Notes under the pieces: model-generated | Databases searched by the model: none | Seen by the model: the letters and a program-made list of their open reading frames with translations, nothing else | Told to the model about the DNA's origin: nothing | Shown: positions 1 through 8,603 of the stretch, in pieces | How positions within the stretch are numbered: the first letter of the stretch is position 1 | Layout: each line of letters begins with the position of its first letter | DNA from: JAOBAU01 sp034667465 | GTDB taxonomy: Bacteria > Acidobacteriota > Thermoanaerobaculia > Gp7-AA8 | Direction of reading: 5' to 3' | Length of the DNA: 64,000 nucleotides | NCBI GenBank assembly: GCA_034667465.1 | Contig: JAXDJV010000021.1 | Location: 62,001 to 126,000 of the forward strand | Program-made: the position numbers and the translations under genes

Positions 1-81
1 GAGCGCGCGCAGACGGAACAGGACATCAGCAAATACAAATGGCATCCGGTCGTACAACTCGGAATCGTCTTCAACTTCTGA
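1..81 (+). CDS. C-terminal end of an outer-membrane beta-barrel protein (partial)
   Basis: Only the last 26 codons and the TGA stop (79-81) are in the window; the gene enters from the left edge. The final residues, WHPVVQLGIVFNF, alternate hydrophobic residues and end in phenylalanine, which is the usual C-terminal strand signature recognised by the outer-membrane barrel assembly machinery. This suggests an outer-membrane barrel protein in a diderm cell. The family cannot be named from so little sequence. The gene converges on the next one with almost no gap. Confidence 0.6.
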   Translation, partial: ERAQTEQDISKYKWHPVVQLGIVFNF

Positions 82-82
82 T

Positions 83-1840
83 TCAGAAGAGCCGGCGTCC
101 GACCATTCCCTGTTCGTCCGGCTCGTTCGTCAGCAGCCAGCCGACGACGTCGCCGGGGACGAACGTCTGCGCGGGATAGCCTTTCACGTCGAGTGCGGCG
201 GAACCGTATCGCTCGACGTCGGGCTTCGTGATCTCGCGCAATCGCTTCTGCCAGAGCTCGAAGTTCTCGATGCGGAGGTCGACCCAGCCGCTGCGCGCGT
301 AGCGCTCGATCGATTCGGCGTCGAGTGGCACCACCGTGCCGTCAGGCGGCGCGGGCGGGATGCTCACTCGCGGACCGCGCGTGAGCGTCAGCTTTCCATC
401 GCGCGAGCGGAGCATCGGCACGCCGATCGTCACGATCTGGCTGACGATGCGCGGATTCGCAGTGAGGTACGCCTCCACTTTTTCCTGCAGCGACGCGGGC
501 GAGATCGCGCGGATGGCGTCGATGTCGTCGGTGCCGGCAGCGCCGAGAATCAGATGCGCTTCGGCGAGCAGCTTCGAGAGCTTCGGCGGCCCGAGGTGGC
601 CGATGGCGATCGATGGGAGCACTTCATCGCGCTTCTCATCTTCGAGTCGCTGCATGGCGCGGATGGCGTGCTCGCGCAGCACTCCCGCGCGATAGCTCGG
701 CTCGGTGATCGCGCCGTCGATGGCGGCGAGCACGTCGCGTCCCGTCGACGCGTTGAGGATTTCGAGGACGACCGTTCGCGCGACCTCTTCCGGCGTCACG
801 TACTCCATCTGCCGCGGATAGGTGATCGCCTGAAACTCGCCGATCGAGAAGAAACCGTTCTCGCCGGTGTCGGCGCCGATGATCTCCAGCGGCACGTCGC
901 GACCTTCGAAGCGACCATAGGCCGCCGCATCGCGAAGCTCCAGCGACGCGCCGACCGCTTCCTCGCGCGCGCTGACGAGATACGCAGGCGTTCGTTCGCC
1001 GCGCAGCGCGATGTGCCGCTTGCCGACGCGCTTGAAACCGATCATCGCGCCCGGCTTCACTTCTTTGATGATCGCGCCCTGCCTGTCTTCCGCCGCCGGC
1101 GTCCGCGCAAGCAGGAACAGCAAGCCGGTGTGCGCGAAGCCGATGGCCGATTTCGACAGGAGCTGCAGCGACGGTTTGTCTTCGCTGTGCGTGTACGGAA
1201 TGTTGATTCCCATCCCGCCGGTACCGGTCGTCCCGACCTTCACGTAGATGCGCGCGTTGCTCTGTTCGAGCGCGCGATGGAGAAAGAGAATGTGTCGCGC
1301 GATTTGCGGAATGCCCTGCGAGATGAGCAGCTCGCGCACGGTGTTGAGCAGTTCCGGCAGCTTCGCCAGTTTTCCTTCGTCGTCGGAACGTTCGATGGCG
1401 CGCAGCAGTGCGTACGTTTTCTCCGCGACCTTGAATTCGTCCTGATAGCTGATCGCCGTCGCGGTGTTGATGCAGTCGACGATGACGTCAGGACGATGCT
1501 CTTCCATCAGGCGATGCAGCGCGGACTTGGAGTAGTCGGCATCGCGCGCAAAGATCTCGTGGAACAGCTCGTCGTACGCCACTTCATCGCCGACGATGTC
1601 GGCGCGACGGCGGCCCTGCAGCGACTGCGGAATGAAGATGTCGCCGGACGCGCCGACGAGCTCCACTCCCTCGATCTCGCTCTTCAGGAACTCGAGCGCA
1701 TCGCGGACTTCTTCTTCGCGCAGCGACGCGATGACGATCCGCTCCGGATGCAGTTCGCGGGCTGCTTCGCGCGCGACCTGGAGGCCGACCATGCCGGCGC
1801 CGCCAAGGATGAGGAGCGTGCGCGACGAGCTACTCGTCAA
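83..1840 (-). CDS. NAD(P)-binding Rossmann-fold protein of unknown function, 585 aa
   Basis: The N-terminus (LLILGGAGMVG, residues 9-19) is a classic dinucleotide-binding loop as in short-chain dehydrogenase/epimerase enzymes. DVIVDCINTATAIS near residue 117 and VGTTGTGGMGINIP near residue 204 look like active-site segments. The protein is about twice the length of an ordinary epimerase, and the C-terminal half has no motif I recognise. The start overlaps the stop of trxB by 11 bp, so the two genes are probably cotranscribed. An oxidoreductase acting on a sugar or lipid substrate is possible, but I cannot assign the reaction. Confidence 0.6.
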   Translation of the reverse strand: MTSSSSRTLLILGGAGMVGLQVAREAARELHPERIVIASLREEEVRDALEFLKSEIEGVELVGASGDIFIPQSLQGRRRADIVGDEVAYDELFHEIFARDADYSKSALHRLMEEHRPDVIVDCINTATAISYQDEFKVAEKTYALLRAIERSDDEGKLAKLPELLNTVRELLISQGIPQIARHILFLHRALEQSNARIYVKVGTTGTGGMGINIPYTHSEDKPSLQLLSKSAIGFAHTGLLFLLARTPAAEDRQGAIIKEVKPGAMIGFKRVGKRHIALRGERTPAYLVSAREEAVGASLELRDAAAYGRFEGRDVPLEIIGADTGENGFFSIGEFQAITYPRQMEYVTPEEVARTVVLEILNASTGRDVLAAIDGAITEPSYRAGVLREHAIRAMQRLEDEKRDEVLPSIAIGHLGPPKLSKLLAEAHLILGAAGTDDIDAIRAISPASLQEKVEAYLTANPRIVSQIVTIGVPMLRSRDGKLTLTRGPRVSIPPAPPDGTVVPLDAESIERYARSGWVDLRIENFELWQKRLREITKPDVERYGSAALDVKGYPAQTFVPGDVVGWLLTNEPDEQGMVGRRLF

Positions 1841-2822
1841 CGTTTTCCTCTTCGCCTTTCGCGAGTCCCCAGCGCTCGGTGATCCGTTCGTGCGTCAGCC
1901 AGCGCTCGCAGTCGAGCGCGGCCTGACAGCCGCTGCCGGCCGCGGTGATCGCCTGGCGATAGATGTGATCGACGACGTCGCCGCAGGCGAAGACCCCTTC
2001 AATGTTTGTGATCGTCGAATGGCGATGCGGCAGCATCACGTAGCCGCGCGGATCGAGATCGAGCTGGCCGGCGTACGCCTTCGTGTTCGGAGTGTGGCCG
2101 ATGGCGACGAAGAGTCCCTGCGCCGCGATTTCCGAGACGTCGCCGCTGACGAGGTTCTTCACTTTCAGCGCGGTGACGCCGCCTTCTTTCGTGCCGATCA
2201 CTTCCTCGACGGCGCTGTTGAAGACGAACTCGATCTTCGGATTGTTGCGCGCGCGATCCTGCATGATCTTCGATGCACGCAGCTCTTCGCGGCGGTGGAT
2301 GACCGTGACCTTGCTCGCGAACTTCGTGAGGAAGGTTGCCTCTTCCATCGCCGAGTCGCCGCCGCCGACGACGACGATCTCTTTGTTCTTGAAGAAGAAT
2401 CCGTCGCAGGTCGCGCAGTACGAAACGCCGAAACCCTGCAGCGCTTTTTCGGTCGGCAGGCCGATCGTCATCGCGGAAGCGCCGGCGGCGATGATCACGG
2501 CGTCGGCGACGTAGACGCGCTGATCGGTCGTGATCTCGAACGGCTGCTTGCTGAAGTCGACGCTCTCGACCTGTTCCATCCGGAAGATCGCGCCGAAGCG
2601 CTCCGCCTGCTGGCGCATCAGGTCCATCAGTTTCGGCCCGAGGATTCCTTCGGGGAAACCGGGATAGTTCTCGACGTCGGTGGTGATGGTGAGCTGCCCG
2701 CCGGGCTGCATCCCTTCGAGCACGAGAGGGATGAGGTTGGCGCGAGAGAGGTAGATCGCGGCGGTGCATCCGGCCGGGCCGGAGCCGATCACGACGATTT
2801 TGAATTCAGAGGTACGTTCCAT
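1830..2822 (-). CDS. trxB: Thioredoxin reductase (NADPH)
   Basis: This flavoenzyme passes electrons from NADPH through FAD and a redox-active dithiol to thioredoxin in the cytoplasm. The 330-residue protein has the FAD-binding GSGPAG at residues 13-18, the redox pair CATC (C136, C139), an NADPH-binding GGGDSAMEEA segment, and the C-terminal FAD motif GVFACGDV. Length and domain order match the low-molecular-weight bacterial enzyme. The ATG at 2822 is preferred over longer readings because the reductase fold begins there. A TACAAT hexamer lies 9 nt upstream with no Shine-Dalgarno, suggesting a leaderless transcript. The downstream NAD(P)-binding gene overlaps by 11 bp. Confidence 0.95.
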   Translation of the reverse strand: MERTSEFKIVVIGSGPAGCTAAIYLSRANLIPLVLEGMQPGGQLTITTDVENYPGFPEGILGPKLMDLMRQQAERFGAIFRMEQVESVDFSKQPFEITTDQRVYVADAVIIAAGASAMTIGLPTEKALQGFGVSYCATCDGFFFKNKEIVVVGGGDSAMEEATFLTKFASKVTVIHRREELRASKIMQDRARNNPKIEFVFNSAVEEVIGTKEGGVTALKVKNLVSGDVSEIAAQGLFVAIGHTPNTKAYAGQLDLDPRGYVMLPHRHSTITNIEGVFACGDVVDHIYRQAITAAGSGCQAALDCERWLTHERITERWGLAKGEEENVDE

Positions 2823-2831
2823 GGCGCGCGC

Positions 2832-2837
2832 ATTGTA
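2832..2837 (-). promoter_or_regulatory. Putative -10 element of a leaderless trxB transcript
   Basis: TACAAT on the minus strand ends 9 nt before the trxB ATG. There is no purine-rich ribosome-binding site in the gap. The geometry predicts transcription starting at or beside the start codon. No convincing -35 box is visible. Confidence 0.5.
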
Positions 2838-2845
2838 GCAACGTG

Positions 2846-2945
2846 GCCGGCACGGCCGGCCGCGTTGGTTCGCAACCCGCCACGGGCGGGTGCGTTGGTT
2901 CGCAAGCGTTCGCGCACGGCTTCGCGGCGAACGATTCCAGCTGCA
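2846..2945. repeat. Dispersed repeat family A, copy 1
   Basis: This gap between rnd and trxB carries two copies of GCGTTGGTTCGCAA (about 2862 and 2892), the hairpin at 2875-2891 and a following ACGGCTTCGCGGCG core. The same order of words, GTGCGTTGGTTCGCA then ACGGCTTCGCGGCG, recurs with changes near 20880-20945, 40178-40232 and 57784-57943. No coding potential is evident. Confidence 0.6.
2875..2891. terminator. Hairpin in the rnd-trxB gap
   Basis: ACCCGCC and GGCGGGT form a perfect 7-bp stem around an ACG loop. It lies after the rnd stop codon (minus strand) and before the trxB promoter. There is no T tract, so it may act as a weak or Rho-assisted terminator, or simply belong to the repeat. 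Confidence 0.35.
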
Positions 2946-2956
2946 CGGATGTGCGG

Positions 2957-4105
2957 TTAAAAGAGTTTTGCGTTCTGCGCGGGCGTCGCCAGCGCCGCGA
3001 TGAACGGTTCGCCGAGGAGTTTTTTCTGCCATTCGCGCATCGCGGGGATGGCGTCGAGCTGCGCGACTTCGGTCGGCTGAATCGCTGCCACGGCGGTCAG
3101 GACGTGGCGCGGTGCGAGGACGGCGACGTCGATCTTCAGTTCGGCGGCGAGGCGGTCGCGCACTTTCTTCAATCGATCGACACGCGCTTCGAGCGCTTTG
3201 TCGCGAATCCACGACTTCGGCTCGCCGCGTTCGGGGAGCTGATCTTCCGGGATTTCGAGCGCGCTGCGAACGATCTTCACGATCTCGCCGCCGTAACGTC
3301 CGTGATGGAAGCGCGACAGCGATTTCACGCGCGACAGATCGTCGCGCGAACGCGGCTGCTCTTTCCCGAGCTCGAGAATCACGTCGTTGCCGATGATCTT
3401 GAACGGCGGACGGTCGGCTGCGCGCGCCAGCTCGTCGCGCCAGTTGTAGAGCGCGCGAATGACTCCGAGTCCGCGGCGATCGTAGGCGCCGATGCCCTTC
3501 AATCGCCGGAACGGCTCCGGATCGTCTTCTTCCTTTTCGCGATAGCGGACCGCTTCGAGCCGCGCGAACTCTTCGAGCGCCCACGGCCAGCGGCCGAGCA
3601 CTTCGAGCTCGTCTTTGAGAATGTCGCGCAGCTTGATGAGATGGCGCGTATCGGTCGCGGCGTAATCGAGCATGTCGGGACGCAGCGGCCGCATCGCCCA
3701 GTCGGCGCGCTGATTCGCTTTGTTCAGCTTCAGACCGAAGTGGCGATCGAGGAGCGCCGCCAGACCGAATGCCTCGTAGCCGAGGATCTGCGCGGAGATC
3801 ATCGTGTCGATCAGATTCGTGATCGTGAATCCGAAATCGCGATTGAGGATGCGAACGTCGTAGTCGCCGCCGTGAAAAATCTTCACGATGGACGGCTCCG
3901 CGAGGATTTCGCCGAAGCGCGCGAGGTCGATCTTCGCGAGCGGATCGATGACGAAGTCTTCGTGCGGAATCGAGATCTGCACCAGGCAGACTTTGTCGAA
4001 ATACGAATGCAGCGAATCGGCCTCGGTGTCGATGGCGACCACCGGCTCGTCGGCGACGCGCGCCATCGTCCGGTCGAAGTCTTCCTGCGTGTCGACCCAG
4101 ATCAT
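2957..4105 (-). CDS. rnd: Ribonuclease D
   Basis: This is a 3'-to-5' exoribonuclease of the DEDDy class, acting in tRNA 3'-end maturation and RNA turnover. Exo motif I is DTEAD (D26, E28), motif II surrounds HGGDYDVRIL, and motif III is DYAATDTRHL with the expected tyrosine and aspartate. A basic helical HRDC-like region follows from about residue 210. The length (382 aa) is normal for the family. The start ATG overlaps the TGA of the upstream nucleotidyltransferase-like gene as ATGA (4102-4105), indicating translational coupling. A repeat-containing gap separates it from trxB, which appears to have its own promoter. Confidence 0.92.
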   Translation of the reverse strand: MIWVDTQEDFDRTMARVADEPVVAIDTEADSLHSYFDKVCLVQISIPHEDFVIDPLAKIDLARFGEILAEPSIVKIFHGGDYDVRILNRDFGFTITNLIDTMISAQILGYEAFGLAALLDRHFGLKLNKANQRADWAMRPLRPDMLDYAATDTRHLIKLRDILKDELEVLGRWPWALEEFARLEAVRYREKEEDDPEPFRRLKGIGAYDRRGLGVIRALYNWRDELARAADRPPFKIIGNDVILELGKEQPRSRDDLSRVKSLSRFHHGRYGGEIVKIVRSALEIPEDQLPERGEPKSWIRDKALEARVDRLKKVRDRLAAELKIDVAVLAPRHVLTAVAAIQPTEVAQLDAIPAMREWQKKLLGEPFIAALATPAQNAKLF

Positions 4106-4638
4106 CGGATGGCGTGCTCCGCGAGTCCGATCGACATCAGCTTGTCGTTGTATGCGCCGCGATTGAATTCCGGCAGCTCCGTCAGTGCGCTCACCCCTGC
4201 ATCATCGCCCGAGATCGCCAGCAACAGCGCAAGGTCCTCGGCGGCCGGGACTTTGACGGTGCGATCGCGAAACTCCGCCTGAACGCCGGCCGCGACCAGA
4301 CGGCCGTAGAGCGCGTTGCTGGCGACGAGCACGTGAACGCGCAGCTCGCCTTCGGGATCGGAGAACCAGAGCGGGATCAGATCGAGCTCTTCCGTACGCT
4401 CGAGCTCGTCGCGTTCAACGCGGAAGCCGCGATTCGCGCCCATCATCGCAACCTGGCTCTTCTGCTGCGGTCCCATCACGGCCAGCACGTCGATCGAACC
4501 TGCATCGGCGATGCCGCCCAGCCACGCGGAGCGGGCGGCGGCGCCGACAAACGCGAAGTCGAGCCGCAGCTTTCCGAGAAGCTCGGCGACCGCTTCAATG
4601 GCACGCGCGTAATGGGCGCTGGCGCGAATGGGCTGCAC
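4102..4638 (-). CDS. Nucleotidyltransferase-like protein, 178 aa
   Basis: The sequence FVGAAARSAWLG followed by SIDVLAV resembles the start of small nucleotidyltransferase-fold proteins (a glycine-rich turn, then an acidic D-x-hydrophobic segment). The usual paired catalytic aspartates are only partly recognisable, so the assignment is tentative. I chose the GTG at 4636-4638: a TACAAT hexamer sits 7 nt upstream of it, whereas the ATG at 4645-4647 overlaps that hexamer. The stop overlaps the rnd start (ATGA). The gene diverges from recQ across a 42-bp promoter region. Confidence 0.55.
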   Translation of the reverse strand: MQPIRASAHYARAIEAVAELLGKLRLDFAFVGAAARSAWLGGIADAGSIDVLAVMGPQQKSQVAMMGANRGFRVERDELERTEELDLIPLWFSDPEGELRVHVLVASNALYGRLVAAGVQAEFRDRTVKVPAAEDLALLLAISGDDAGVSALTELPEFNRGAYNDKLMSIGLAEHAIR

Positions 4639-4645
4639 GCCGCGC

Positions 4646-4651
4646 ATTGTA
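4646..4651 (-). promoter_or_regulatory. Putative -10 for the nucleotidyltransferase-rnd transcript (leaderless)
   Basis: TACAAT on the minus strand lies 7 nt before the chosen GTG. It faces away from the recQ element 16 nt to its right, forming a compact divergent promoter. Confidence 0.5.
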
Positions 4652-4666
4652 GCCGCCCGCGACGGA

Positions 4667-4672
4667 TACAAT
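4667..4672 (+). promoter_or_regulatory. Putative -10 for leaderless recQ
   Basis: TACAAT lies 8 nt before the GTG of recQ at 4681. No Shine-Dalgarno is present in between. It is the same hexamer as the divergent element on the other strand. Confidence 0.5.
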
Positions 4673-4680
4673 TCAGTTCG

Positions 4681-6501
4681 GTGAATCCTCTCCTCGACGT
4701 CATCTCCCGCCACTGGGGCTATTCGACATTCCGTCCACTGCAGGAAGAAGCGATGAACGCATCGCTCTCCGGCCGCGACAGTCTGGTGGTCATGCCGACC
4801 GGCGGCGGCAAATCTCTCTGCTATCAGGTGCCGGCGCTGCTGAAAGACGACATCACGATCGTCGTCTCCCCGCTCATCTCGCTGATGAAAGACCAGGTCG
4901 ACGGACTGCGTGAATGCGGCGTCGACGCGGCGCAGCTCAACAGCTCGCAGGAATCGTCGGAGCATCGCAGCGTCGAGCGCGCCATGCTCGACGGAAAACT
5001 GAAGCTGCTGTTCGTTTCGCCGGAACGCCTGGCGATGCCGAGCTTTCGCCAGCTGTTGCAACGCGCCGGTGCGAAGACCTTCGCGATCGACGAAGCGCAT
5101 TGCATCAGCCACTGGGGACACGACTTCCGCCCTGAGTACAGGCAGCTTCGCGAGCTGCGGCGGATTTTTCCCGACGCCTCGATTCACGCGTATACGGCGA
5201 CGGCAACGCAGCAGGTACGGCGCGACATCGCCGAGCAATTATCGCTGCGCGATCCGCTGCTGCTCGTCGGCGATTTCGATCGCCCGAATCTCACCTATCG
5301 AGTGCTGCCGCGGCGCGACGAAGTGCTGCAGGTCATGGACGTCATCGAGCGCCACAAAGACGAGGCCGGGATCATCTACTGCATCCGCCGGCGCGACGTC
5401 GATTCGCTTTCGGCAGAGCTGCGCAAGCGCGGCGTGAACGCGCTCGCGTACCACGCCGGCATGACGCAGAACGAGCGTCGCAGCGCGCAGGAAAAGTTCG
5501 CGACGGAGAAATGCGACGTCGTCGTGGCGACGGTTGCATTCGGGATGGGAATCGATCGCTCGAACGTCCGATACGTGATTCATCTCGCGATGCCGAAGTC
5601 GATCGAACACTACCAGCAGGAGACTGGCCGCGCCGGACGCGACGGACTGGAAGCGGAGTGCGTGCTGCTTTATTCAGGCGCCGACGTCGTGTTGTGGAAG
5701 TCGATGCTCAATCGCGACACGGAAGAGATCGAGCCCGATCCGGCGCACGTGCAGGCGTCGGTGCGGCATCTCAACGACATGGATCGTTACTGCGCGGGAA
5801 CGGTCTGCCGCCACAAATCGCTGGTCGAGTATTTCGGTCAGAAGTACACGGCGGAAAACTGCGGTGCGTGCGATCTCTGTCTCGGTGATACCGAAGATGT
5901 GCCGGACGCGCTCGTCGTCGCGCAGAAGATTCTTTCGTGCGTCTATCGCGTCGGACAGGCGTTCGGCGTCGCGCACGTCACGTCGGTGCTGCGCGGCGAA
6001 GACACGGAGAAAGTTCGCGAGCGCGGACACAATCGGCTGACGACGTACGCGATTCTGAAAGGACATGCGCGCAACGAGCTGCGCGACCTGATCTATCAGC
6101 TCGTCTCGCAGGGATATCTCGCGCAGACCGACGATCAGTATCCGGTGCTGCATCTGACGGAAGCGTCGCGCGACGTGATGCGCGGCGAAGCGACGTTGCG
6201 ATTGCGCCAGCCGGTCGTGACGAAGAAGCGCGAAGGCGAACGGCGTCCGCGCGGCGCTGCGCGTCCGATCGAGAAGGAACCGTACGATCACCAGCTGTTC
6301 GATCGTTTGCGCACATGGCGGCGCGCGGAGGCGGAGGAACGTGGCGTGCCGCCGTATGTGATCTTCAGCGATCGGACGCTGCGCGATCTCGCTCGCACGC
6401 GGCCGACGACGCTCGTGCAGTTGCGCGACGTTTACGGCATCGGCGACGCGAAGCTGGAAGCGTTCGGGCGGGCGGTGATCGACGTGATGGCGGCTGAATA
6501 A
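4681..6501 (+). CDS. recQ: ATP-dependent DNA helicase RecQ
   Basis: This is a 3'-to-5' DNA helicase of recombination and replication-fork repair. In the 606-residue protein the Walker A TGGGKS is at residues 40-45 and the DEAH box at 138-141. Helicase motif V and VI segments (ATVAFGMGIDRSNV, QQETGRAGRDG) follow. A zinc-binding region has cysteines in CAGTVCRH and CGACDLC, then comes a winged-helix region and a C-terminal HRDC domain. All expected parts are present. Translation starts at GTG 4681; longer readings run antisense to the neighbouring gene. It converges on the RNA helicase gene across a strong hairpin. Confidence 0.95.
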   Translation: MNPLLDVISRHWGYSTFRPLQEEAMNASLSGRDSLVVMPTGGGKSLCYQVPALLKDDITIVVSPLISLMKDQVDGLRECGVDAAQLNSSQESSEHRSVERAMLDGKLKLLFVSPERLAMPSFRQLLQRAGAKTFAIDEAHCISHWGHDFRPEYRQLRELRRIFPDASIHAYTATATQQVRRDIAEQLSLRDPLLLVGDFDRPNLTYRVLPRRDEVLQVMDVIERHKDEAGIIYCIRRRDVDSLSAELRKRGVNALAYHAGMTQNERRSAQEKFATEKCDVVVATVAFGMGIDRSNVRYVIHLAMPKSIEHYQQETGRAGRDGLEAECVLLYSGADVVLWKSMLNRDTEEIEPDPAHVQASVRHLNDMDRYCAGTVCRHKSLVEYFGQKYTAENCGACDLCLGDTEDVPDALVVAQKILSCVYRVGQAFGVAHVTSVLRGEDTEKVRERGHNRLTTYAILKGHARNELRDLIYQLVSQGYLAQTDDQYPVLHLTEASRDVMRGEATLRLRQPVVTKKREGERRPRGAARPIEKEPYDHQLFDRLRTWRRAEAEERGVPPYVIFSDRTLRDLARTRPTTLVQLRDVYGIGDAKLEAFGRAVIDVMAAE

Positions 6502-6524
6502 GAGGCGGGCGAAGCGCCCGCCTC
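6502..6524. terminator. Hairpin between convergent recQ and the RNA helicase gene
   Basis: GAGGCGGGCG and CGCCCGCCTC form a perfect 10-bp stem with an AAG loop immediately after the recQ stop codon. Lying between converging genes, it can serve both directions. T tracts are absent or weak on both sides. Confidence 0.6.
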
Positions 6525-6542
6525 CACACTACACACAAAACG

Positions 6543-8603
6543 TCAGCGCGGTTTCTTCGGGCCGGTCTTCTTAGCGAACTTTGCGTGGAACGGTTTCCGG
6601 TCGTCGTCGCGGCGCGGGGCAAAGGAGCTCGGTCGCGACGACGGTTTGCGATCGTCGGTTGCACGAGGCGCGTACGGTTTCGCGTACGGCTTCCGATCGT
6701 CGGTTGCACGCGGCGCATACGGTTTGGCGTACGGCTTCCGATCATCGGTCGCTCGCGGCGCATACGGTTTGCTGTATGCCGGCTTGCGATCGTCAGTTGG
6801 ACGCGGCGTGTATTCGCGGCGCGGTGCGCCGGGAGGCGACGGACGCGGCGTGTACTCGCGCTTCGGTGCGAACGATGAGCCGGTGCGCGTCGGACGGCGA
6901 TCGTCGCCGCCTTCGCGTCGCGGCGTGCGCGGCGGCGGAACTTCTCCGGCACCGGCAACGCGGATGTTGACCGGGCGGCCTTTGAACTTCGCGCTGCCGA
7001 CCTTCTCCAAAATCTTCGCGACGTAATGCTCGGGGACCACGACGAACGTCATGTCGTCCGTAATGTCGATCGGACCGATGTCGCTGCCCGGTACGTCGGC
7101 TTCATTCGCGATCGAGCCAACGATATCGGCGGGACGAATGCCGTCGCGTTTTCCGACCGCCATCGTCAGACGCACTTTGCCGTCAGCCGAAGGAGCGGCA
7201 GGAGCGCCGCCGCCGGTGGAAGCTGCAGTGCGCGCAAACGGACGCGGCTCCGGCGCTTCGGCAACCGCAGCGAGTGAACGCGCACCGTTCGCGAGACGCG
7301 CAGCCGCGGCCGCGACGTCCGCCATATCGAACGGACCTTCCTCGGCGAGCTGCGTGACGACTTCGACGTAAAGATCGAGATCGCCTTCCTTGATGTTCTT
7401 ACGGAGATTTTCTTTGAAGATGTCGATGCGGCGCGCTGCGACGTCGGCACGCGTCGGCATCTTCATCGGCTTGATGGCGGCGCCGGTGAAGCGCTCGATC
7501 TCGCGCATCATGCGGCGCTCGCGCGGCGTGACGAACAGCGTTGCCATGCCGGTGCGGCCCGCGCGGCCGGTGCGTCCGATGCGATGGACGTACGCTTCGA
7601 CGTCATGCGGTACGTCGTAGTTGATGACGTGCTCGATCTGCTCGACGTCGAGACCGCGCGCGGCGACGTCCGTCGCGACGACGATCTCGATCTGGCCGGC
7701 GCGCAGACGGCGAATGACGTTCTCGCGCTCGCGCTGATTCATGTCGCCATGCATCGGCACGGCGGAGAAGCCGCGCGCTTCCAGTTTCTCGGCGAGCTCG
7801 GCGGCGCCGGTCTTGGTGCGGCGGAAGATCAAACAGGCTTCACTTGCTTCGAGCTCGAGCAGCTGCGTCAGCACTTCGAGCTTCTGCCCTTCGGAAATGT
7901 TGAGGAAGCGCTGCTCGATGGCCGGCGCCGACATCGTCTTGTGCGGCAGCTCGATGTGCACCGGCTTCACGAGATGGCGCTGCGCGATGCGAAGAACTTC
8001 GTCCGGCATCGTCGCGGAGAAGAGCGCGATCTGGCGCGGCGTCGGGACGAGCGACAACATCCGCTCGACCTCTTCAATGAATCCCATCTTCAGCATTTCA
8101 TCCGCTTCATCGAGGACGACCATCTTCACGCCGCCGAGATCGAGCGTGCCGCGATCGAGGTGATCGATGAGGCGGCCGGGTGTGCCGACGACGATCTGTG
8201 CGCCGCGCTGGAGATGCTTCATCTGCAAAACGATCGACGCGCCGCCGTAGACCGGGAGCACCGTCACGTTTTGCAGTCCGCGCGCGTAGGAGTGAATCGC
8301 TTCGGCAACCTGCATGGCCAGCTCCCGAGTCGGCGCGAGGACGAGCGCCTGCGTCTGCTTGTTGGCCGGATCGAGACGCGACAGCATCGGCAGAGCGAAC
8401 GCGGCGGTCTTGCCGGTGCCGGTCTGCGCCTGGCCGATCACGTCCCTCCCCTCGAGCAGCACGGGGATCGTCTTTTCCTGGACGGGCGTCGGCGCTTCGT
8501 AGCCGAGCTGGATCAGCGTGTTGGAGATGTCGGCGCGCAGGCCGAGCTGGGCGAACGTGATGCCGTTGGTTTCGGAGTTGGATTCGGAATCGGTTTCAGT
8601 CAT
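6543..8603 (-). CDS. DEAD-box RNA helicase with DbpA-type RNA-binding domain and repetitive basic tail
   Basis: The helicase core has a Q motif near residues 33-42, Walker A AQTGTGKT (59-66), DEAD (165-168), SAT near 196 and HRIGRTGR near 345. An RNA-binding domain of the DbpA/CsdA type lies around residues 470-560. The last 120 residues are disordered and basic, with three near-perfect copies of a 15-residue unit (ATDDRKPYAKPYAPR type). The 686-aa length resembles cold-shock helicases of the DeaD/CsdA group, which act in ribosome assembly and mRNA unwinding. The start overlaps the upstream gene as ATGA, and GAGG lies 8 nt ahead. Confidence 0.9.
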   Translation of the reverse strand: MTETDSESNSETNGITFAQLGLRADISNTLIQLGYEAPTPVQEKTIPVLLEGRDVIGQAQTGTGKTAAFALPMLSRLDPANKQTQALVLAPTRELAMQVAEAIHSYARGLQNVTVLPVYGGASIVLQMKHLQRGAQIVVGTPGRLIDHLDRGTLDLGGVKMVVLDEADEMLKMGFIEEVERMLSLVPTPRQIALFSATMPDEVLRIAQRHLVKPVHIELPHKTMSAPAIEQRFLNISEGQKLEVLTQLLELEASEACLIFRRTKTGAAELAEKLEARGFSAVPMHGDMNQRERENVIRRLRAGQIEIVVATDVAARGLDVEQIEHVINYDVPHDVEAYVHRIGRTGRAGRTGMATLFVTPRERRMMREIERFTGAAIKPMKMPTRADVAARRIDIFKENLRKNIKEGDLDLYVEVVTQLAEEGPFDMADVAAAAARLANGARSLAAVAEAPEPRPFARTAASTGGGAPAAPSADGKVRLTMAVGKRDGIRPADIVGSIANEADVPGSDIGPIDITDDMTFVVVPEHYVAKILEKVGSAKFKGRPVNIRVAGAGEVPPPRTPRREGGDDRRPTRTGSSFAPKREYTPRPSPPGAPRREYTPRPTDDRKPAYSKPYAPRATDDRKPYAKPYAPRATDDRKPYAKPYAPRATDDRKPSSRPSSFAPRRDDDRKPFHAKFAKKTGPKKPR
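6645..6790. repeat. 45-bp tandem repeats encoding the helicase tail
   Basis: About three copies of a 45-bp unit, each containing CTTCCGATCGTCGGTTGCAC or a close variant followed by GCGGCGCATACGG, encode the 15-residue tail repeat. The unit length keeps frame, so copy-number change would lengthen or shorten the tail without truncation. Confidence 0.8.

Noticed and set aside
4114..4680. Earlier start for recQ running antisense to the nucleotidyltransferase gene
   Set aside because: The RecQ fold begins at the GTG at 4681, and the upstream part is the shadow of the other gene.
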